From contig NC_092013.1 of NCBI RefSeq assembly GCF_042242105.1, forward strand, positions 14,501,618-14,565,617: a DNA stretch of 64,000 bases, given 5' to 3'. The notes beneath the pieces are model-generated. The model searched no databases. It saw nothing but the letters and a program-made list of their open reading frames with translations, and was not told the DNA's origin. Positions 48,401 to 57,890 of the stretch are shown here, in pieces. A program made the position numbers and the translations under genes. The stretch is from Pempheris klunzingeri (lineage: Eukaryota; Chordata; Actinopteri; Acropomatiformes; Pempheridae). Every line of letters starts with the position of its first letter. The stretch's first letter is position 1.

Positions 48401-51400
48401 CAGAAAAGCAGGCGAAAATGACCAAAATTCACTGGTTCCAGTTTCTCAATTGTGAATGTTTGATTTATTTGCTTTTTCATGGAAGTAAACTGAATATCTT
48501 TGGCTTTTGGACTGATATAAAGACAAAACAAGACATTTCAGTACATCAACTTGTCCCATAGTAAATTGCAATAAGCATTTGTCATTACTTTCTGATATGT
48601 CGTAGACCAAATGATTAATCAAGATAATAAGCAGTAGGTTAATCAGTAATGAAAATGAGTTGCAGCCACTGTACTGGGTGTATGTTTGGCTCAGGTGGTG
48701 TCTCTGCAGGAGAAGGTGGAGCGGCTGGAGTCAGCCCTACAGCAGCAGCAGCAGCAGGCTGAGCAGCAGCTCCTCACTGTGCAGGTTCAGACCGACCAGG
48801 CCACAGAGCCAGCTGAAGTAAGCCTTTTTGTTGAAACGTATTAACTGTAGGGAAAAAAAGCTGTAACAGATGTGTTCACTCCGTCATTCAGAATAGTAGC
48901 CCAGTGTTCAAGAACTACAGTATGGACTGTCTTGGTGACACATTACATAACTTTCTACATAAAACAACCTCCATCTTTGTTAAGTTACCACGCTTGTTTT
49001 GCAGCGGTTTACGCTGGAAATAAAACAGATCTTGCATTCACATCAAAGGTACCACTGAGCCAGTCTAATCGAGCAATAATCTGCTGTTATAAAGAGATGC
49101 AGATATAGGATATCTCTCTCTCTCTTTTTTTTTCAGGTTGTATCTCTGCAGAAGGAGGTGCAGCGGCTCGAGTCAGCCCTGCAGGAGCAGCAGCAGACTG
49201 AACAGGTTTGGGCCAACCAGGCCAATTAGTTCACCAAAGTCCCACTAAACAGATTCCTGTGCATTACATCTGACACTGATACAGTCTGCCCATCCTTCAG
49301 TCAGTCCTTTAACTCTGAGCAGAACTGAACTCATCAAACAGCTACAGATCACTGTCGTTAGAGTGACAGATGCTTGTTCATGTGTTGAAAAAGTATCTTC
49401 TTGTCTCGTTTTTTTTTTAGTGTCAAGCAGCAGAGCTGGCACAGAGCAAACAGACCATCAGTAATTTACGGGGGGGAACTCATTGCTCAGACAAGATGCC
49501 TTTTAGAGAAGGAGGAAACTAATAGTTTCCTCCTTCTCTCCTTCCTATTAGTTATTAACTATTAGTTATTACAGTTCATCATGGATAGTTTGTATGGCTG
49601 CCCAACAACGTGGCCCTGAATGCTTCATTTCAGCTCACTCACAAACAAATACACTGATCAGGTTTGACAAACCTACCATCAAATGTCTCTTAATGACTAT
49701 GAAGCATCCCCCCAAGTGTTGTGATCCAAACGCTTACATTAAGTCCTGAAAATTCCACTTGTATCTAATTATCTACTATATTTATGTCACTGACACATCT
49801 TTTTGATTTGCACCATTAACTTGCAATGGTGCCATGCCTTATGTCTGATGGGTATACTGTATAATGCACTTTTTGGAACTCCAAAGACCAGATGATTGAA
49901 GTTGTATTGTCCAGACATATGGTCTTTTGTTACGAGGAACGATTAACGCGACTAGTAATTCAGTTTTTAATGAGAGGCGAGCAGGCTGCCAGAGTTGAAT
50001 TGACCTGAACTTCTGTGCACACTGCAAATTAATTGATGATAGACCGATCCTTGCTGTGTGTCTTAATCTAATGCCTTCACACAGCTGCAGCAGCTCTCTT
50101 CGATGTGGACCCATGGCTAAACTAAACACTAGGTCTACTCACAGAGAACTAGCCAACGTACAAAACTAAAATAAAATATAAATATAAGAACTCTCATTGG
50201 GCAAACCTCTAAAGTGCATTGTGAATGTGGACACTGTGCTGAAACAGACATCGTGTGACTGAAGCTTCATCCATTCTCAGGTCGTATCTCTGCAGAGGGA
50301 GGTAGAGCGGCTGGAGTCGGCCCTGCAGGAGCAGCAGCAGCAGGCTGAGCGCCGGCTCCTGACCTTGCAGGTTCGGGCCGACCAAGCTAATGAGTTAGCT
50401 AATGTAAGTATCACTGCACAAGCATTACATGAGAGGATTACATCTGCTGTCACTAAATCAAACAGAACAGAGGAATATCAAACTGCAAAGGTTCTACACA
50501 GTTTGGTAAATCTTCATGTGAATAGATCCCTCTGCAAAGATAAAAGAGCTTTCTACTGAATAGGATTCAAGAATCAAATTCTTGTGAAACACTGTGTTGA
50601 ACACATCCGTATCAGCAAATGTGACTCGTGAAATTAAATTGTTGTCAATACCTGTCTGAATGTGGATCTTGTTGTGTTTCCAGTCCCAGGCAACTGAATT
50701 AATGCAGAGAAATGAGATCTGCAGAGATTTACAAAATAAGATCAGCACTCAGTCGAAAAGCCTCATGGAGAAGGAGTCAGAGGTGGGTGAAATGTAGTGT
50801 CTTGTTTATTAAAATGTGAAGGTTGGCTCGAGGGTGGCTCAGTCCATCAGCCTCGGGTATGCTGGGGTCAACCGTGTCTTTAGATGTATGCAAATATTAG
50901 CACTATCACGTTGTAATGCAGTCACATGCAGCGTGCCAGCGTGATAACATGCTAAATTACCATTAATCTCAAACTAAAACTGAGGCTGATGGAAAATAGT
51001 TTCATTTACTTTAGAGGTGTGTTGTCCTTAACTGAATAGTTGGCTTAGTGGGTCACTTAAGTTGTTGTTGTTTCAGCCTCTGGGGACCAAATACAATGGT
51101 TATCCATCCAGGAATTTTACTTTAGACTTAAGTATTTGACTAACAAATACTGCCCGACTCACGCTGCTGTTCCCAGAGCCACAGCCCAACCTTTGCTAAA
51201 CACACACAACAAAATCTACTAGAGAAAGACAGATTTTCTTTTTGAAACGACATAATATTCATATAAAGACAAATTCATTAACAGACGCTGTACTATACAG
51301 TTTTCTTTTATATGATTTCAAAACATTGTCTTATCCTTTCAGGTACATTCCCTTAAGCAGCAGCTGGAAAATTCCCATAATGACCTGGATAAACTTATAG

Positions 51401-54306
51401 CTACGATCTGCACCAAACAAAACAATCTTCAGGATCAAAAGTAGAATATTCTACCTCCTTACACCGTCCAGCAACTACTGCATATGCATGTCAACCCTCA
51501 GTGTTGCAGTAATACATACTATGCGTAAGTAAAGGTTTCTGTGTGTGTCCATGTTTGAAGGCTGTGGCAGCAAAAACAGGCAGTTTCACAGCTTTGTGAA
51601 AGCACCCACTGTCAGCTGAAAGACTCCTTTGTAACAGAGAGTAAAGAGCTACAGACACAACTACAGCTGCTGCAGAACAAGGAAAACACACAGCACAAGG
51701 TAATTTCTTATGTATTTGAATATTCTGGAAAACTGGTGATTTATCAGAGCTGTGTGTGTTTACATGTTTTAATTTCCTTTCATTGTACGACTGTTGGCCA
51801 GTACTTAAGGTCAGAATCAGTTGCCATCCACGTGTAAGGCTCGGAAAAAACAAAGCTGTACATGAATGTGAATGTGCTAGAGTCAGCAGTGTATGCACTG
51901 ACGTGTTATGTCCGGTTACTGCTCATGTTTGTACTTTACTTTGGACGGGAGGAGTTTCCTGATTACCGAGAAGCAGTGAAGACTCTGTTGACCACCAAAG
52001 ACAAGTGTGAGACTCTGAAGAAGGAGATCTGTGAAACCCTTAAATGTCTCGACAAAGAGCGGAGGTAACACCCTCATAATGTTGCCGCCAACAGAGTAAC
52101 TTTAAACTTGACAGAAACTACAAAACACAATATAAAGGTTTGGATTGTGGCCAATAAAATGTGTTAGTTGGAAGACTTTTCTTCATCCTGCATAGGACAG
52201 GATATGACAACATAGTATAATAATATCTTAACCTATACATGATGTAGCTTTCTTTTGCTACAGTTGAATCAACATGTTTTATTCTGGATTGATTATTTGT
52301 AATGTGCTATTTGTTTTCCATCTTCCTACAGTAAATACCACGAGATGAAGGAAAAACACAAGGCAAAACTGTCTCGAGTCAAACAGAAATTGGGTGATGA
52401 AACCACGTGGCGCGATGAGAAGATAAAAAGTCTTGATCGAGAATTGTCGTTGTGTGCCCATTCATTAGCAAAGGTACTTTTCCACGTTTGTCTTGCTTTA
52501 TACAAAAGAAAGCAGGATGTTTGAGGTGTATCTTGTTTAACTCTTTCATGCATAGAGATCTGTTTTCTTGTATATGCATGAGCTTTGATGGCATATTGTT
52601 GCACATCAGCCACTACAGTGGATGCTACTGCATCATCTCATACTCCGCTACCCAGTGGTAAGCCATTGCAAGTGGAAAAAACCGACCAAGATGGTCGACA
52701 GACAGCCAGAAACACCAAGTTGCTCATTTTATTCTGTTCAAACCTTCTATACAAAGAAAGAAGAAAAATATGGTGACATCAAGTAACATCTAAGGAGTCA
52801 TGCAATTGCTAAATTTTCCTAGTATTGATTTTATATTGGGAGGAAATTATGATTAATCACATGTCCACTGAATTGTACATCATGCATCACTAGCTGTATT
52901 TCAACGACTGGACATGTAAATATATCTTTATAAAATATGGGTTAAAGAAAAATAAAGTTCAAACCTTGTTTTTCATGCCTAAAGATGAATAAAAACACTT
53001 AGTAAAAAAATCCTGACTGATGTTATCATAATTCAGGCATGAAAGGGTTAAATTTACATTTATGATTATTTGATTTCTATTTATTCTGATTCACATGATG
53101 GATTCACAGACTGTATAAATCTTGTATTTACTTTTATGCAGTCTATGGATGAATTTCAATATCAATATTTATTCTCACCTGTGTTGATATACGTGTAAAA
53201 AAAGGATTACTGGCTGTTTTTCACTTGTGTATATATTGACTCTGACTCTGAGCTGATTGATAGCAACGTCTAATTCCTGTATTGACACATGTCTCATTCT
53301 AGATTAGATTATCAAAAAGTGGATGATCAATAAAGGGAATCCAAACTGTTTTTCCTCTCCCAGGAAAAAGAGCTTACCATAAGTATAACTGTGGAAAATG
53401 ACAAACTGCTTGTTGAGAGGAGAAGATTACTACAACAGCTAAATGAGGAGGAGCACAACAAGAAGGACAGTAATCTAACAGCTTCTTTGTCCAAATGCAG
53501 GTACTGAACTTACACAGCCAGTCAGCATTTCACCGCACATTCCACACATTCTGTTCAAAGGAAATTGCATTTATCCAATGTGTGTTCATTGATAAAGAAG
53601 AGATGTCTGTTTTGATCTCAAGGGTGGATTTTCTAGAGATGGAAAACAAGAAACTAGGAAACAAGGTACTCCACATGTCTAACCAGCTATCTGTCCTGGA
53701 ACGCAGCCTTCAGAACATGCAGTCACTTCAGTTTTCTGAGGTACCGTGCACAGTTAAATCTACTTCACCAGAAAACAAACTTATCGGACTGATTAATTAC
53801 AGCTAGTAGTTGTACTGAGGCACAGCACAGCTTTGAGCTTAATGCTAATGTCAGCAGGTATAATGTTTGGCAACTTAATTTAACCTTTAGCAAAATATTA
53901 ATTTAACATTTTTTTCTTTTGCTGTATTAGGAACTGAAGCAAATAACTAATCCTCTGCAGGTTTTTAAATCTCTCCCAGTGCAAACTTGCCAACTAAGGT
54001 AGGTCTGATTCCGATTAAGAACTTCAGCAAAACCTGTTTGCTTGCTAAATAAAACACCATTAAATGTCTATGAACTTTGATTGCGTCCTTAGTGTGATGA
54101 TGCCTGATCCATCTGAAATTCAAGACTTATTGGACAATACTCGGAGCAAGCAGCCAGATGTGACTTCCTCCCCTCACCGTTTCATCTCTGGGCCCCTGTC
54201 TCGATCAGCAGAGATGGGATACCTCAATCTGACCTCCACCCATAGCCGCTCAGACCACTCGGCACCCACGGCCGCCCTCAGCAGCACAGATAGCCCAGGT
54301 TGTTGA
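42443..54306 (+). CDS. ccdc30: Coiled-coil domain-containing protein 30
   Basis: A long coiled-coil protein of poorly known function. Exons in phase: 42443-42457, 44570-44746, 44822-44942, 45446-45657, 46113-46208, 46627-46792, 47130-47201, 47887-48002, 48695-48817, 49137-49205, 50281-50403, 50684-50782, 51343-51440, 51561-51699, 51952-52064, 52332-52473, 53364-53500, 53623-53740, 53931-53998 and 54093-54306, giving 805 residues (human about 783). Heptad-rich helices run through most of it. The segment YHEMKEKHKAKLSRVKQKL then TTWRDEKIKSLDREL is the most conserved-looking part; the Ser/Thr-rich tail is not coiled coil. Exons at 48695, 49137 and 50281 are tandem copies of one another. Weak points are the donor GTTGAA at 44943, the acceptor at 51951, and inclusion of the 49137 exon. 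Identity rests on the coiled-coil type, length and PPCS linkage. Confidence 0.85.
42458..44569 (+). other. CCDC30 intron 1, about 2.1 kb
   Basis: This lies between a five-codon first exon (MDQPE) and the second exon starting EELEQISAWF. Donor is GTACCG and acceptor CGTCTCCAG. It contains a SINE/hAT-type repeat fragment near 43.8 kb and otherwise AT-rich sequence without a gene. Confidence 0.75.
43784..43852 (-). repeat. tRNA-like/hAT-type dispersed repeat fragment
   Basis: Read on minus it gives GTGGTTAGCACTGTTGCCTC followed by ACAGCAAGAAGGTTCCTGG, the very common fish repeat beginning GGCGGCACGGTGG. It is a short, diverged fragment inside CCDC30 intron 1. The matching other end of this family occurs at 47.3-47.6 kb. 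Confidence 0.75.
47320..47580 (+). repeat. tRNA-like/hAT-type dispersed repeat, 3' portion
   Basis: It contains CTGGGTGAGAGGCAAGGAAC, then ACCCTGGACGGGTCACCAG, CATTCACACCTATATTCATA, CAACCTAACCTGCAGG and CTCCACACAGAAA, colinear with the interior and 3' part of the abundant fish repeat whose other end is at 43.8 kb. It lies in the CCDC30 intron before the exon at 47887 and explains overlapping open frames at 47271-47518. Confidence 0.75.
48475..48666 (+). repeat. Dispersed hAT-like repeat (copy 4)
   Basis: This is the clearest copy of the family: AAACTGAATATCTTTGGC, GACAAAACAAGACATTTCAG, then ATGATTAATCAAGATAATAA and a GAGTTGCAGCCA terminus. It sits in the CCDC30 intron immediately upstream of the exon at 48695, ending about 30 bases before the acceptor. 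Confidence 0.7.
49137..49205 (+). other. Degenerate duplicate of CCDC30 cassette exon A
   Basis: It begins VVSLQKEVQRLESALQEQQQ, closely matching the exons at 48695 and 50281 (VVSLQ.EVERLESALQ). Relative to them it has lost a stretch of about six codons. Its continuation past 49205 reaches an in-frame TAG where the others have GAG, and the ancestral GTAAGT donor is missing. A fallback donor (CAG|GTTTGG) would give a 69-base, frame-neutral exon, so it may be used or skipped without harm. Confidence 0.6.
49421..49522 (+). pseudogene. Dead duplicate of CCDC30 cassette exon B
   Basis: Translated from its acceptor it reads CQAAELAQSKQTISNL, similar to the functional exon at 50684 (SQATELMQRNEICRDL). 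A run of seven G then shifts the frame by one base. In the other frame the match resumes (ELIAQTRCLLEKEE against STQSKSLMEKESE). The frame as read stops at 49520, and no donor is present where the functional copy has one. A perfect 17-base palindrome replaces the exon end. It is interpreted as a decayed duplicate that is skipped. Confidence 0.7.
49505..49539. repeat. Perfect 17-bp inverted repeat, 1-base spacer
   Basis: Arms 49505-49521 and 49523-49539 (AGAGAAGGAGGAAACTA and its exact complement) are separated by a single A. The left arm is part of the dead exon copy, so the right arm is an inverted copy of exon sequence. A direct 13-base repeat (CTATTAGTTATTA) follows at 49545 and 49559 and also pairs with the palindrome centre. 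Confidence 0.95.
52536..53052. mobile_element. Non-autonomous DNA transposon (MITE), about 515 bp
   Basis: The left end TTTAACTCTTTCATGC and the right end, whose complement is TTTAACCCTTTCATGC, form 16-base terminal inverted repeats with one mismatch. There is no coding potential. It is inserted in the CCDC30 intron between the exons ending 52473 and starting 53364. The family is a common percomorph one, from memory. Confidence 0.75.
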
Positions 54307-54373
54307 GATTCTCTGTCTCTCTGCAATACAAATAGACTTTAGGGAAGCTTTTTTTTTGTAAGCAAATTAAATT

Positions 54374-54379
54374 AATAAA
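54374..54379 (+). terminator. CCDC30 polyadenylation signal
   Basis: AATAAA lies 68 bases after the CCDC30 stop codon, the first canonical signal. It would give a very short 3'-untranslated region. A good acceptor near 55003 (T-run then ACAAG) raises the possibility of an alternative last exon further on. Confidence 0.45.
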
Positions 54380-55697
54380 CCAGATAACCAGGTCACCTCA
54401 GCCTGAATTGTGACCATAAGTTGGAAAGGCCTGTCTCTGTCTTTGGAGCACAGTTTAGCAGTCTGATTGTTTGGGCTGGCTGGCGCCTCCAGATAGGGTG
54501 TGACGATCCGTTGTCAGGGTCACCAAGGTCGCAGATGATAACTGTGCTGTGCTCCAGACATTGCAAGATAGACTGTCTCCTGTTGGAGAAACATGCTGTT
54601 GGTGACCTAGAGATTCATACAACATGATGTGGGGTAACGTGAATGGTTATATTTCCTTGTTTAGATATCAGAGAGCCAGAGCAGCACTCATACATATTTG
54701 TGGTACATGTAGAGTGACCACGTTTGGGCATGGAGTCATTTTAGCACGCCCAGCAGCTGTTTTGCTGCTGTCTCCGTTCTCCTCGACCGAGCATCAGGAA
54801 ACGTTGCTGTGAAAGATATCAAGGCCGCCATCAAGCTTTTCCTTAGTGTCTGAGCTACTCAAATCCGAAGATTTGCTTCAGAAAGTGGCGCCATAAACAG
54901 GATTTCAACATAACAACTTTGTAAGTGCAGAATCTCTTTTATTGTGCCTTACCATGTCTGTGTTTGTAATCCATAAAAATCTGTAACTTTTTTTTTTTAC
55001 AAGTGGCTCCCAGCACCCAAAGGGGGACAGGGAGTCGCTGTGTAAGCAACAGACCGTCTCCCATTTAGGTCAAATTGAGTCTATTTGGCAGATCCAATTG
55101 GAGAAAAAAGGAAATCACATGAGACGGATTGAACTCAAGTTTGGTTGATGAAAGTGATGAATGCAATAAGTAAAAAAAACTATGCGCCTAGACACCTGAG
55201 AAGGATTGCTGGGGAGTTTGTGAAGCACAAAGACTGTGTGTTGTGCGGGAACGTTGCAGCATCACAACGGGACGGCTCTTTTCTGGGGCAGCTTCGGTCT
55301 GCTTTGTTACGGTTGTTGTAAGGCACCTGTGAAGTTTAATCTTTGGGAAAAGACATCTTCCAGGGTAGCTGAGAAATGCTTATCTCGTCTGACCAAGAGT
55401 GGGATCACCTGATTGGGCAGAAAAATAGGGGGCCCCGGCACCGAATGTAAGCTTGAGCACAAGGACAAAGAGGCTCAGAGACTCCTGCTCCTGCTTACAA
55501 ATGCCACCACTTGATTAAGAAAAGTTTGGAGACTTTGATGATGCAGCAGTGTTTTTGATGTATATGTATGTCTAACGTGTTTGTTTGTTTTGAAAATTAG
55601 GTAACAAACTGTCCAAAGCAGGACTATTACGCAGGTGTGAAGAAATGCTGTAAAAAACGTAAAATTTTATATTTACTAATTCATCTTTTGAAAGTAG

Positions 55698-55700
<3 letters not shown>

Positions 55701-55738
<38 letters not shown>
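55701..55738. repeat. (TG)n microsatellite
   Basis: About nineteen TG units without interruption lie in spacer DNA downstream of CCDC30 and are followed by TATATA. Confidence 0.97.
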
Positions 55739-55743
<5 letters not shown>

Positions 55744-56009
55744 TAAGGATTTACTTTAAATACTGTAAAATAAAACTGTAATTTATTAGTTGATTATATT
55801 TTGTATCAATACACAAAAAGTTAACCTCTTAAATGTAGAGGAGTAGGTGTAGACAAGTACCTTAAATGACAAAATGATGAAGCAAAGCAAATCAATTTTT
55901 TTTGGTGTACTTCACTGACGTTGCCTGAGGTTGGCAACAGGCAATGGCTGTTCCAATGATCTGTAATAAGTTTACATACAAATAAATAAATGTTAACGAT
56001 TACCAGCAT

Positions 56010-56224
56010 GGGCGCCTGGTTATTGTTAAAAGTGGAGGTGCATGATGAGTGATGGACAAGGGGAGGTATTACCGTATGATACAATAGATTACCATAGAAG
56101 CCCGTACCATACCATACAATACTATAGATTACTGTAGAATACCATAGATTACTGTACCATACCTTTGGGTGCCTAGTTATAATTAAAAGTGCAGATGAAT
56201 GATCAGTGACGAGCAAGGAAAGGT
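56010..56224. repeat. Diverged direct repeat flanking ACCATA/ATTACTGTA units
   Basis: Two copies of about 55 bases, starting GCGCCTGGTTATTGTTAAAA (about 56010) and GTGCCTAGTTATAATTAAAA (about 56168), flank an array of short units such as TACCATA, ATAGATTACTGTA and GAATACCATAGATTAC. The arrangement could be a minisatellite or the remains of a duplicated element. Confidence 0.6.
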
Positions 56225-56479
56225 ACAACAGGACATTTTTCATGTACACCTGAAATGCCATTTCCTACAACACAGAGCCTTAAATAAAGTCCAATAAAGC
56301 TGCTCTTTCTGTATCAAGCTCAATTTACATTGAACCACAAAATATTGTTATTGTGTTCCATACAAGTTTCTGCAGTTAGTGATTAAATTAGATTAAATGT
56401 TAAAAGCTTTTATTGTGTTTGTGACCTGATTCAACATCATGTGCATTTCAGTTTCTAATCCACAATAACCTTGGAAAGT

Positions 56480-56556
56480 AACCCTAAACCCTAAAAAAAT
56501 ATCTCTAAATCCTAAAAAAGTAAACCCTAAAGAGTACTAGCCAAATCCTAAACCCT
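56480..56556 (+). repeat. Degenerate CCCTAAA-type repeats
   Basis: AACCCTAAACCCTAAA is followed by AATCCTAAA, AAACCCTAAA and AATCCTAAACCCT within about 75 bases. The unit resembles telomeric CCCTAA with an extra A. The tract is short and diverged. Confidence 0.6.
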
Positions 56557-57503
56557 CATACACACAGTGTGTGTATGTCAAAGTAAATGATTAACATTGT
56601 CTCTTTACATAAACACACACGTGCAAAAGGGCAACTCTGTATATCTCGACCTGATTCTCCAGTTCCTGGAGAAGTTATTAATTCAAAGAACCATATGGAG
56701 AATGTTAAATATCTTTGAAATGAGAGAGCCATACAGGCTGTATATCCAACCTATTGAAATGTATCATCTTGTCTCGTCTTACAATGACATTTTGTTACAA
56801 GCGCTGCACATGCAGGTGATACTGATTCTGGTAATGAAAAAAATATATGTTATAGGTAACTCTTTAGCTAACTGCAGCTAACTCTCATTTTCCAAGTCCT
56901 TCCTCCATGTGTTAGACTGGGCCTTATAGGAAAAAAAATAAAATAAAATAAATAAATAGTACCGTTTATAACAATGGATAATCAAGAACAATATAGTATA
57001 AATACTCAAACATATGTCCAACCAGTTGCCACTGGGTTACAGAGGGTTAAAACATGTAAAGCAAACTTCAATGTGCATGTTAAAAACTTACTGTATTATT
57101 AAGAGTCTTATTGGTGTTGATGTGTACTTGCTTTCAGGGAGTTGTAGTTTTCATATTTGTACCACAGTTTTTAAATGAAGTTTGTCTTGAAAAAGAAGCA
57201 TCTCTGGGTTAAGTTGTTGTTAGTTCGATATTATTATTATTCTCCTTTAACGAGTCTTACAAATTTTAATTGTATTACCACATTGTATTGTAAATCCTTA
57301 AAAAGCAAACATTGGTATTGTACCTGCAGAAAAGCAGTCCATGCAGGCATAAACCAGCTTCCAAAAATGCCACCCATGCATCTGCTTAAAAAGTTACAAA
57401 TGTACAATTTACAAAATACATTGCATTTGTACTAGTGTATTGTACCACAATAATACAAATGTACAAAGAGGTCAGTCATTATCAACGTCACCAGTTTATT
57501 TAA

Positions 57504-57890
57504 ATGTGCAGTGTGTAGGATTTAGTGGCATCTAGCAGTGTGGCTATTGTTGCAACTGATAGCCCTCACCTCACCATTCCCTTTCCAAGCTTGTAGAGAG
57601 GCAACGATGGCTGACGAGGATTCACATTCTCTTGCGTTTGTGTGCTAAATTATAAGTATGATCCGCCAATTGTCAAAAATGTGGGTTGTCACATTCTCAC
57701 AACACTTTCTTCTTTCTTTCTTTTGCATTCATGACACCAAATTCAAATTGTCACTTCAATGTAAAAACGCTGTTTGTCCAATGTGGGCTACTGTAGAAGC
57801 ATGGCAATACACCATGGAAGATTGAGATGACCCGCTGTGTAGATATAAAGGACTCATTGTACACTAACAAAAACACAATAATTCTTAAGG
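57504..57890 (+). mobile_element. Short dispersed element, truncated
   Basis: It opens GTGCAGTGTGTAGGATTTAG TGGCATCTAGCAGTG and continues CCCTCACCTCACC, then GACCCGCTGTGTAGATATAA and ACTAACAAAAACACAATAAT. This is the order of a very common percomorph element with TGTGTAGGATTTAGTGGC termini, recalled from memory. The 3' terminus is missing, so it is 3'-truncated. Confidence 0.65.

Larger units (their letters stand above)
54380..57500. other. Repeat-bearing spacer downstream of CCDC30
   Basis: No gene is recognised. It holds a (TG)n run at 55701-55738, a direct repeat near 56.0 kb and CCCTAAA-like sequence near 56.5 kb, listed separately. The stretch 54.9-55.5 kb is less AT-rich and could hold an alternative CCDC30 last exon. 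Other open frames (56597, 57175) are AT-rich and unsupported. Confidence 0.45.

Noticed and set aside
54421-55560. Possible endogenous retrovirus or separate gene downstream of CCDC30
   Set aside because: The region is less AT-rich but has no long terminal repeats, no long frame and no recognisable domain.
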